From Deltaproteobacteria bacterium (GTDB lineage Bacteria > Myxococcota > UBA727 > JABDBI01), in contig JAESQZ010000101.1 in NCBI GenBank assembly GCA_016764955.1, forward strand, positions 1 through 13,926: a DNA stretch of 13,926 nucleotides, in the 5' to 3' direction. The notes below the pieces were generated by a model. That model made no database searches, was not told where the DNA came from, and was given only the letters and a program-made list of their open reading frames with translations. The translations under genes and the position numbers were made by a program. Shown here in pieces: positions 6,932-13,591 of the stretch (its first letter is position 1; each line of letters begins with the position of its first letter).

Positions 6932-6999
6932 TTGTCACCCCGGCGAAGGCCAGGGTCTCTCCGATGGAAGCGAGATCCTGGCCTCCGCCAGGATGACAC
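6932..6999. repeat. Palindromic element 3 (intergenic, between alr and hslU)
   Basis: Left arm 6932-6960 (TTGTCACCCCGGCGAAGG…) and right arm from about 6972 (GAGATCCTGGCC…GGATGACA) are imperfect inverted copies, each with its own hairpin. It shares the TGTCA…/…ATGACA ends of the in-gene copies. It fills almost all of the gap between two converging genes and could act as a terminator or RNA-stabilising hairpin in both directions; no U-run follows, so that is inference. Confidence 0.82.
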
Positions 7000-7002
7000 A
7001 GC

Positions 7003-8358
7003 CTACAAAATAAACCGGCTCAGATCCTCGTTCTTGACGATTGGATCTAAGCGTTGATTCACCAAATTGGCATCAACTTGAAGGGTTTCAGCTGGCTTAT
7101 CTGGCGACTCAAAGCTTTCTTTCTCAAAAAGCTTTTCCATAATTGTATAAAGCCGTCTCGCTCCAATGTTTTCTTGTGAGGCATTGACGTCGCTCGCAAT
7201 CTTGGCAATCGCTCTTAAACCATCTTTATCAAAAGAAAGCGTTGTACCCTCTGTCCCAAGTAAAGCCGAATATTGCTTCACTAAGCTATTTTCAGGCTCT
7301 TCTAGAATTCGAATAAAGTCTTCTTCTGTGAGAGATTTAAGTTCGACTCGAATGGGAAAGCGCCCTTGTAACTCTGGAATCAAATCAGATGGCTTAGAAG
7401 TATGAAAAGCACCAGCGGCAATAAACAAAATATGGTCTGTTCTTACGATGCCATACTTAGTATGAACCGCACTACCCTCGACAATTGGCAAAATATCACG
7501 CTGAACGCCTTCACGGCTCACATCTGGGCCACGCCCCTCACGACTTACAACTTTATCTATCTCATCAATAAAGATAATCCCTGACTGCTCCGCTCTTGAA
7601 ATAGCCTCTTCTTGAACTTGATCTAAATCAATTAATTTTTGGGCTTCTTCTTGTTCGAAAATATCAAGCGCTTCTTTCACTTTAAGTTTGCGCTGCTTTT
7701 TGCGACCGCCACCCATCATCTTATCGAGACTTTCTTGGAGATTGCTGGCCATTTCTTCAAAACCAGCGACGGGCCCCATCATGGAAACCATTGGGACACC
7801 ACCAGCTGTTTGCTTGACTTCTATTTCAACCAGCTGGTTATTTAAATCACCGTTTTGCAGATTTCTTCTAAGATCTTCACGAGCTTCATCAGCATTAATA
7901 GAATGCTCTTCTTCAATATTGAGCTTTGGCCCAACATGCGATGTCGAGCGTGGTGATAAAATATCTAACACGCGCTCTTCTGCTTGCGTTTTGGCTTTTG
8001 CATTCACCTTGGCAATCGCCTCTTCTTTGCACATCTTCACAGACACTTCAGCCAAGTCGCGAACCATAGAATCAACATCTCGACCCACATAACCAACTTC
8101 TGTGAACTTGCTGGCTTCTACTTTCGTAAATGGCGCTTTCACTAGCTTAGAAACTCTTCGAGCGATTTCTGTCTTACCCGATCCAGTTGGGCCCATGAGG
8201 ATAATATTTTTAGGTAAAATTTCTTCTTTAAGTGGCGACGGTATTTGCTGCCGCCTCCAGCGATTACGAAGCGCAATAGCCACTGCTTTTTTCGCATCAT
8301 TTTGGCCAACAATATAACGATCTAACTCAGAAACGATTTCTCTAGGTGTCAAAGACAT
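7003..8358 (-). CDS. hslU: HslU, ATPase subunit of the HslVU protease
   Basis: HslU is the AAA+ unfoldase that feeds proteins into HslV in the cytoplasm. Visible landmarks are Walker A GPTGSGKT (residues 56-63), the pore loop GYVGRD (89-94), an inserted I domain rich in charged helices, Walker B GIIFIDEIDK, the GRFPIRVEL sensor region, and the C-terminal tail EDLSRFIL, which docks into HslV to activate it. Length of 451 residues is standard. It starts 3 nt after the hslV stop, with GAGGA inside the end of hslV as ribosome-binding site. It is the last gene of the secY-to-hslU unit. Confidence 0.97.
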   Translation of the reverse strand: MSLTPREIVSELDRYIVGQNDAKKAVAIALRNRWRRQQIPSPLKEEILPKNIILMGPTGSGKTEIARRVSKLVKAPFTKVEASKFTEVGYVGRDVDSMVRDLAEVSVKMCKEEAIAKVNAKAKTQAEERVLDILSPRSTSHVGPKLNIEEEHSINADEAREDLRRNLQNGDLNNQLVEIEVKQTAGGVPMVSMMGPVAGFEEMASNLQESLDKMMGGGRKKQRKLKVKEALDIFEQEEAQKLIDLDQVQEEAISRAEQSGIIFIDEIDKVVSREGRGPDVSREGVQRDILPIVEGSAVHTKYGIVRTDHILFIAAGAFHTSKPSDLIPELQGRFPIRVELKSLTEEDFIRILEEPENSLVKQYSALLGTEGTTLSFDKDGLRAIAKIASDVNASQENIGARRLYTIMEKLFEKESFESPDKPAETLQVDANLVNQRLDPIVKNEDLSRFIL

Positions 8359-8361
8359 TTT

Positions 8362-8889
8362 TCAAATTTCCTCAAATACAATATGATCATTGGTATGCAC
8401 GCAAATATCTGCGGCAATTTTCATGGCTTTTTCAGCTATCTCTCTTGGTTTCATCTTAGTATTCTCCAGAAGCGCTCTTGCAGCAGACAAAGCAAACGAA
8501 CCACCTGAACCAATTGCATGCACATCGATATCCGGCTCCAAAACATCACCTGTCCCTGATATCAGCAAAGTCTTTTCAGAATTGGCAACCAACAACATCG
8601 CTTCTAAGCGCCTTAGTATTTTGTCGCTGCGCCAATCTTTGGCAAGCTCAACGGCTGACCTAACGAACTGGCCCCCATGCCCTTTAAGCTTTTTCTCAAA
8701 CAAATCAAAAAGCATGAAAGCATCTGCTGTTGCACCTGCAAATCCAGCTAAAATCTTGCCATCTGCCAATCGCCTCAATTTGTTAGCATTGGCTTTGACA
8801 ATCGTATTGTTCATAGAGACTTGCCCGTCGCCTGCCAGCACGACACTCTTATCTCGACGAACTACCAAAATAGTTGTTGCATGAAACAT
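8362..8889 (-). CDS. hslV: HslV, proteolytic subunit of the HslVU protease
   Basis: This is the threonine protease that forms the double hexamer capped by HslU. The N-terminus MFHATTILVVRRD contains the expected processing site: removal of the first four residues exposes Thr5 as the catalytic N-terminal threonine. VVLAGDGQVSMNNTIVK, the GFAGATADAFML segment and HAIGSGGSFALSAARAL are conserved family blocks. Length of 175 residues is standard. The start overlaps the miaB stop by one base (TAATG), and hslU follows after 3 nt. Confidence 0.97.
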   Translation of the reverse strand: MFHATTILVVRRDKSVVLAGDGQVSMNNTIVKANANKLRRLADGKILAGFAGATADAFMLFDLFEKKLKGHGGQFVRSAVELAKDWRSDKILRRLEAMLLVANSEKTLLISGTGDVLEPDIDVHAIGSGGSFALSAARALLENTKMKPREIAEKAMKIAADICVHTNDHIVFEEI

Positions 8890-10229
8890 TAAATCACTTC
8901 TCCCATTAAACTTAAAGCCGTTGCATCTTGGATTTTCACCTTTACCAGCTTGCCAATCAGCCTTTCACCGCCCTTAAATAAAACAATCTGGTCCCCTTCA
9001 GTTCGCCCCTGCATCACATCGCCATTTTTCGCAGGCCCCTCCACCAAAATATTAAGTATTTGCCCCAAAGCTTTTTGATGTTCTGCAAGCGATATTTGCT
9101 TTTGGAACTCGAGCATCTTGTTATTGCGCTTTTTCTTTAAATCCCAAGGGATATCATCAGGCAAATTTTTATCCGCAACTGTCCCAGGTCTCGGTGAGTA
9201 TTTAAAAATAAAGACATTTTGGTAACGAACTTCTTTTAAGAGACTTAAACTTGCCTCGAAATCCTCTTCAGTCTCACCAGGGAAGCCCACAATCATATCA
9301 CCTAGCAAACTAATACCAGGCATTTTAGCTTTGGCGCGGTGAATCAAGTCCATATAAATCTCACGGGTATAACCACGATTCATCCGTCTTAAAACCGTGT
9401 TACTGCCTGACTGAGCTGGGATATGCAAATATTTACAAATTCTTTCTGACATCGCCATCGCATCTAACATCTCATCTGTGAAGTCTCTCGGGTGGCTCGT
9501 CATAAAGCGCAAGCGCTTAAGCTCTAGATTTTGGTCATGAACTTCACGAAGCAAACGCGCAAAGTCAGGATAATGATTAATCGTTTGCCCCAATAGCGTG
9601 ATTTCAATCACACCGCTTTGCACCAAAGCCTTTGATTCTTTAACAATCGACTCAATCGTTCTGTGGACCTCTGGTCCTCGTGTTTTAGGAACCACACAAA
9701 ACGAACAAAACTTATTACAGCCTCGTGTAATGCGAATATAAGCTTGGCTCTTTCGCTGCTTACCATGTGTCAATCTAGCGGCATCGAGTGCTTCTAAGCT
9801 ATCCATGGGCTCATGCTCGAGCTTTTTGCCCTTTCGAAAGCGAAAGTTCGAAAGCGCTATTTGCCGTTTTATGCTCTTGTCACTGAGCTTTTCCAAAAGC
9901 CCCGAAATCTCATTAAGACGACTAGGGCCAACAAGTATGTCGATATGAGGATTCTTGGCTAAAATATCTGTGTTAGTACGCTCAGCCATGCAGCCTAAAA
10001 CACCGACGATAAGCTCTTCACCATTATCTTTACGCTGCTTATCGATTCCAAGCCGGCTCAAGACTTTCTGTTCACTTAAATCCCGAACCGAACAAGTATT
10101 ATATAAAACAACGTTTGCTTTTTTAGGGTCTTCAACCAGCTCGTGACCCTTGGACAAGAGCTGATTCTGAATCAGCTCACTGTCCAAGATGTTCATTTGG
10201 CAGCCGAAAGTCTCAAGATATACGCGCAC
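8889..10229 (-). CDS. miaB: MiaB, tRNA-2-methylthio-N6-isopentenyladenosine synthase
   Basis: MiaB is a radical-SAM methylthiotransferase with two [4Fe-4S] clusters that adds the 2-methylthio group at A37 of tRNAs reading UNN codons. The N-terminal cluster cysteines are Cys10 (TFGCQMN), Cys46 (YNTCSVRD) and Cys80 (LGCMAER). The radical-SAM triad is in RGCNKFCSFCVVP, followed by GEITLLGQ-like and LLGDMIVGFPGETEEDF blocks and a C-terminal TRAM domain. Length of 446 residues is normal. The start is GTG 10229, fixed by the conserved RVYLETFGCQMN beginning, and lies 17 nt inside the 3' end of tig. A partner MiaA is needed for its substrate and is not in the window. Confidence 0.95.
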   Translation of the reverse strand: MRVYLETFGCQMNILDSELIQNQLLSKGHELVEDPKKANVVLYNTCSVRDLSEQKVLSRLGIDKQRKDNGEELIVGVLGCMAERTNTDILAKNPHIDILVGPSRLNEISGLLEKLSDKSIKRQIALSNFRFRKGKKLEHEPMDSLEALDAARLTHGKQRKSQAYIRITRGCNKFCSFCVVPKTRGPEVHRTIESIVKESKALVQSGVIEITLLGQTINHYPDFARLLREVHDQNLELKRLRFMTSHPRDFTDEMLDAMAMSERICKYLHIPAQSGSNTVLRRMNRGYTREIYMDLIHRAKAKMPGISLLGDMIVGFPGETEEDFEASLSLLKEVRYQNVFIFKYSPRPGTVADKNLPDDIPWDLKKKRNNKMLEFQKQISLAEHQKALGQILNILVEGPAKNGDVMQGRTEGDQIVLFKGGERLIGKLVKVKIQDATALSLMGEVI

Positions 10230-11340
10230 TTCCTAGCACCAATTCCATCATTTCATCAAATTTAAATTCGCGATTTTGCTGCTTGGCGATTTGCTGCATC
10301 AAGAGATGAGACTTGAGCATTTTAGCCGCTGCTGGTTTCAAATTGTCCATCATTTGCTTGCCATAGCTTTTGAAAAATTTAAGAGCCATTTCTTTAGGAA
10401 ATCTCGAGACATTCTGAATCGCCATTTCTTCGGCCTGTTTCATCACCAAGCCTTCTGGAATATCGATTGGGTTCTTGGCAATCAAGGCATCCAAGACGCC
10501 TTCTTTTTTATCAGTCTCGACCTGATCAGCACGTTGCTTCGTCAAATTCTCTTTAATATCGGCTTTGAGCTGCTCTAAGCTTTCAAACTTATCTGAGCAA
10601 TCTTTGGCAAACTCATCATCCAAGTCAGGTTTTATACACTCTTTGATGATATTAACTGTCATCGTCAAATCGCCGATTTCAACAGGCTTGCCTAGTTCAG
10701 CGCCAATTAAAGCTTTTTCGATTTCAGGTTTTTCCGTGAAGAAAGTCCCTTTGCCTAGTTCAATAAAGCGCTCATGCGGCTTATGGTCATGGCCAGCATG
10801 ATCTTCTGCTTTACAGGCTTCTACATACGAAAAATCAACATAGTCACCTTCTTGAGCAACTTTTCTGTCTTCAATAGGCTTGAAAGAAGCCATGCGAGTA
10901 CGCATATTCTCTAGCTGCTCTAGAATTTGCTCTTCGCCGACTTCTGGGCGTTCAGGAAGCTTGGCTTCTAAACCCTCAAAAGTCACCTCAGCAATTTCAG
11001 GCAAGGTTTCGACAGTCGCTTTAAAAGTAAACTCATGGCCAGCCAGCAACGGCTTTTCACTATCAACACTTGGCTTCATTGCAGGGGCAATTTTAAGCTC
11101 ATCCAAAGCTTCAAAAACCACCTCAGACATGAGCTTTTCAAGGGCTCTTTGGTTGATCTCTTGGCCATAGTGTTGCTCTAACATCTGACGAGGGATCTTC
11201 CCTGGCCTAAAGCCTTTTAGCTTAGCCTTCTGATTCACGGACTGGCAGGCACGCGTCAAATACGCATCCACCCGCTCAGCCGTCACAACGAAAGATATCT
11301 CTTTACTAACCGCCGACAACTCTTTGATTTCATATGACAT
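10213..11340 (-). CDS. tig: Trigger factor, ribosome-associated chaperone
   Basis: Trigger factor binds at the ribosome exit tunnel and shields nascent chains. The ribosome-binding signature GFRPGKIP is at residues 43-50. A PPIase-like middle region (EGDYVDFSYVEA…FIELGKGTF…ALIGAELGK) and an all-helical C-terminal chaperone domain follow. At 375 residues it is shorter than the E. coli protein (432). The PPIase region carries a His/acid-rich stretch, EDHAGHDHKPHE (179-190), reminiscent of metal-binding stretches in other FKBP-type proteins. The start ATG is one base after the encoded CCA of tRNA-Leu, so no Shine-Dalgarno sequence can lie outside the tRNA. The gene is followed by miaB and hslVU here rather than by the common clpP-clpX. 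Confidence 0.94.
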   Translation of the reverse strand: MSYEIKELSAVSKEISFVVTAERVDAYLTRACQSVNQKAKLKGFRPGKIPRQMLEQHYGQEINQRALEKLMSEVVFEALDELKIAPAMKPSVDSEKPLLAGHEFTFKATVETLPEIAEVTFEGLEAKLPERPEVGEEQILEQLENMRTRMASFKPIEDRKVAQEGDYVDFSYVEACKAEDHAGHDHKPHERFIELGKGTFFTEKPEIEKALIGAELGKPVEIGDLTMTVNIIKECIKPDLDDEFAKDCSDKFESLEQLKADIKENLTKQRADQVETDKKEGVLDALIAKNPIDIPEGLVMKQAEEMAIQNVSRFPKEMALKFFKSYGKQMMDNLKPAAAKMLKSHLLMQQIAKQQNREFKFDEMMELVLGSARIS

Positions 11341-11341
11341 A

Positions 11342-11426
11342 TGGTGCGAGCGGAGGGACTCGAACCCCCACAGATTACTCCACTGGAACCTAAACCCAGC
11401 GCGTCTACCAGTTCCGCCACGCTCGC
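11342..11426 (-). tRNA. tRNA-Leu, anticodon UAG, CCA encoded
   Basis: The minus strand gives an 85-nt class II tRNA. The acceptor stem GCGAGCG pairs with CGCTCGC, followed by discriminator A and encoded CCA. A D-arm with AACTGGTAGACGC, an anticodon loop TTTAGGT (anticodon TAG), a long variable arm and a T-arm with GGTTCGAGTCC are all visible. The UAG anticodon reads CUN leucine codons. It lies 21 bp after adk and 1 bp before tig, so it is embedded in the operon and must be cut out of the transcript. Confidence 0.96.
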
Positions 11427-11447
11427 TTGAAGCGTCAGCCTAGCGCA

Positions 11448-11996
11448 TCATTTAAAGATTGCAACCAGGCTTTCAAACACCTCTTCAACAGGCCATGCGC
11501 CATCCACTTCAAACAACAGGCCTTTATCTCGATAATAACGCTTTAGAGGCTCTGTTTGCTCTTTAAACACAACTAAGCGCTTTTGGATGGTTTCTAGAGT
11601 ATCATCTGCCCGCTTCCGCTCAAGCAGCCGCTGGGTCAAAATGTCATCAGGCACTTCCAAGCTAATTAGGCCACTTAAGGGTTGACCTCGCTCAGCTAAT
11701 ATTTGCTCAAACTGTTCAGCCTGAGGAACCGTCCTTGGAAAGCCATCTAAAATAAAGCCTTTTTTTGCCCAAAGGCCATCCAAGACATTGCCGATCATCC
11801 CTAAGACAATCTCGTCTGGAACTAACAAACCATCATCTAAATATTTTTTAGCTTGTTTGCCTAATTCAGACTGCTTTTTAATCTCAGCCCGAAACACATC
11901 CCCCGTGCTCACATAGCCCAAATCAAAGCGCTCAACCAGCTTGGCTGCTTGAGTACCCTTACCTGAACCAGGAGCCCCTAAAAAGACCCATCTCAA
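11448..11996 (-). CDS. adk: Adenylate kinase, short-LID type
   Basis: Adenylate kinase converts ATP and AMP to two ADP. The P-loop FLGAPGSGKGTQ (residues 7-15 of the core), the AMP-binding YVSTGDVFRAEI, and GFILDGFPRTVPQAEQ with its DGFPRT signature are all present. At 182 residues it has the short form: the lid region is a brief ERKRADDTLETIQKRL, without the zinc-finger-like cysteines or the longer lid of the E. coli enzyme. It begins inside the end of secY with an ATGA overlap, the secY-adk arrangement known in several phyla, including alphaproteobacteria and Firmicutes, but not E. coli. Confidence 0.96.
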   Translation of the reverse strand: MRWVFLGAPGSGKGTQAAKLVERFDLGYVSTGDVFRAEIKKQSELGKQAKKYLDDGLLVPDEIVLGMIGNVLDGLWAKKGFILDGFPRTVPQAEQFEQILAERGQPLSGLISLEVPDDILTQRLLERKRADDTLETIQKRLVVFKEQTEPLKRYYRDKGLLFEVDGAWPVEEVFESLVAIFK

Positions 11997-13345
11997 GTTG
12001 GGTTTTCCTCTAGGCGCGCTTTAATACGAACCCCTTGATTGGAGTCAGCAGCACCCATGCCTTCATATTGCTTGCCAATATAGTGACTTTCAATCTGTCG
12101 CACAGTTTCCAACGCCACACTCACAACAATCAGCAAGCCGGTACCACCAAAGTAAAACGGCACTTGATTAGAAGTTAATCTTTGCATCGCCACCGGCAAC
12201 ACACACACAGCAGACAAGTAAAGCGCACCTGCAAAAGTTAAGCGTGCAAGCACATAGTCAATATAATCAGACGTCGACTTACCAGGCCTAATGCCCGGAA
12301 TAAAACCACCAAACTTTCTCAAGTTATCCGCCACATCAACCGGATTAAACTGCACCGCCGTATAAAAATACGCGAAGAAAATAATCAACAGCACAAATAG
12401 CACTTGATAATGCCAACCACCCGGCATCAAAGCCTGCTGAACTGATTGAATCCAATCCGCTTGAAAAAACGACCCAATCGTCATCGGGAACATCAAAATC
12501 GTGCTCGCAAAAATCGGAGGAATCACACCGGCGATATTAATCTTGAGCGGCAAGTGCGTGGCCTGGCCACCATATTGGCGATTACCTACAATGCGTTTCG
12601 CATATTGCACCGGCAAGCGCCTTTGGCCCTCCTCCATAAACACAATCCAACCCAAAACGGCCAAAATGACAACACCTAGAAGCAGCATTTCAGACAGTTG
12701 ATAAGTTTGATTCTTAACACCTAAAGCGGTCGCATAAATCGCACCCGGCAGTCTCGCCACAATACCAGCAAAAATGATTAGTGAAATACCATTACCAATA
12801 CCACGCTCCGTAATGCGCTCACCCATCCACATTAAGAAAGCCGTTCCAGCTGTTAGCGTAATCACGGTTATGGCAATAAAACCAAAACCACCAAAAGCAA
12901 CTGCCCAGTCTGGGTGCACAACCCCTTTTCCTCTAAATGACTGAGCAATCATGACACCCTGGACCAGTGAAATCAAAACCGTTCCATAGCGTGTATACTG
13001 ATTAACCTTACGACGCCCTTGTTCACCCTCTTTTTGCATACGCTCAACAGCCGGCACCACCACCGCCATCATGGTCATAATAATGGAGGCCGTAATGTAA
13101 GGCATAATCCCGAGCGCAAACACACTGCCCTGCTCCAAAGCACCACCCGAGAAAAAGTTAAACAAGCTTAAAAAACCACCGCCCTGAGCTTCTTGATTCC
13201 TCAAAAAACTTTGTGTAGCAGTCCTATCCACACCTGGCGTCGTAATATAGATGCCCAAGCGATAAAGAGCCAACATACCAAGGGTGTACAAAATTCGGGT
13301 CCGAAGTTCCGGAATTTTAAAGAGACTGGTGATTCGATCCATCAT
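11993..13345 (-). CDS. secY: SecY, protein translocase channel subunit
   Basis: SecY is the pore-forming subunit of SecYEG in the inner membrane. The 450-residue protein has about ten hydrophobic segments and the family blocks LGIMPYITASIIMTM and then EGEQGRRKVNQYTRYGTV, GERITERGIGNGISLIIF, RRLPVQYAKR and NPVDVADNLRKFGGFIPGIRPG. The start is the first of two adjacent ATGs (13345), with AGGGGA 6 nt upstream. Its usual upstream neighbour, a ribosomal protein gene such as rplO, is absent from the 581 bp to the right, which hold a divergent gene and inverted repeats instead. It overlaps adk by 4 nt and starts the seven-gene unit ending at hslU. Confidence 0.97.
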   Translation of the reverse strand: MMDRITSLFKIPELRTRILYTLGMLALYRLGIYITTPGVDRTATQSFLRNQEAQGGGFLSLFNFFSGGALEQGSVFALGIMPYITASIIMTMMAVVVPAVERMQKEGEQGRRKVNQYTRYGTVLISLVQGVMIAQSFRGKGVVHPDWAVAFGGFGFIAITVITLTAGTAFLMWMGERITERGIGNGISLIIFAGIVARLPGAIYATALGVKNQTYQLSEMLLLGVVILAVLGWIVFMEEGQRRLPVQYAKRIVGNRQYGGQATHLPLKINIAGVIPPIFASTILMFPMTIGSFFQADWIQSVQQALMPGGWHYQVLFVLLIIFFAYFYTAVQFNPVDVADNLRKFGGFIPGIRPGKSTSDYIDYVLARLTFAGALYLSAVCVLPVAMQRLTSNQVPFYFGGTGLLIVVSVALETVRQIESHYIGKQYEGMGAADSNQGVRIKARLEENPT

Positions 13346-13465
13346 AGGACATCCCCTATAACATGGATTTGGGCGGAATTAGCAAGAATTATTGAGACTG
13401 GGGGGCATCATGAGCGCAATCAGTCAAACGCCCGATAGCAATTCAATCAAAGCCTGGTTTATCTT

Positions 13466-13518
13466 TAAACAAATAAGAAAAGCCGCGAACTCCGACTCTG
13501 AAAAATGGAGCTCGCGGC
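13466..13518 (-). terminator. Rho-independent terminator or attenuator upstream of secY
   Basis: On the minus strand a stem of 12 bp with one mismatch (arms 13507-13518 and 13482-13493, GCCGCGAGCTCC) and a 13-nt loop is followed directly by a U-rich run (TTTTCTTATTTGTTT). This is the form of an intrinsic terminator. It would stop transcripts entering from the right about 120 bp before secY, either insulating secY or acting as an attenuator in its leader. No minus-strand gene that it would serve is visible to the right in this window. Confidence 0.5.
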
Positions 13519-13529
13519 AACCATCAACT

Positions 13530-13557
13530 GGTCAAAAACACGCATACGTTTTTGGCC
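13530..13557. repeat. Imperfect inverted repeat in the secY/winged-helix intergenic region
   Basis: GGTCAAAAAC (13530-13539) and GTTTTTGGCC (13548-13557) are inverted copies with one mismatch around an 8-bp centre. It lies between the terminator-like hairpin and a perfect dyad, so three dyads stand in a row within 100 bp. Confidence 0.5.
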
Positions 13558-13564
13558 CATAGCT

Positions 13565-13579
13565 GTCAACAAAGTTGAC
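13565..13579. promoter_or_regulatory. Perfect dyad, candidate operator
   Basis: GTCAAC-AAA-GTTGAC is a perfect 15-bp dyad ending 1 nt before the AGGAG ribosome-binding site of the winged-helix gene. Size and placement suit binding by a dimeric DNA-binding protein, possibly the product of that gene; this is inference. Confidence 0.4.
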
Positions 13580-13591
13580 GAGGAGAGACGT

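Noticed and set aside
8390..8884. A 164-residue plus-strand ORF antisense to hslV.
   Set aside because: A shadow of a fully conserved hslV on the minus strand, with no motif of its own.
13410..13562. A 50-codon plus-strand ORF preceded by a G-run, between secY and the winged-helix gene.
   Set aside because: It spans the terminator-like hairpin and part of the next dyad, has no recognisable motif, and its composition looks like non-coding DNA. Kept out of the feature list.
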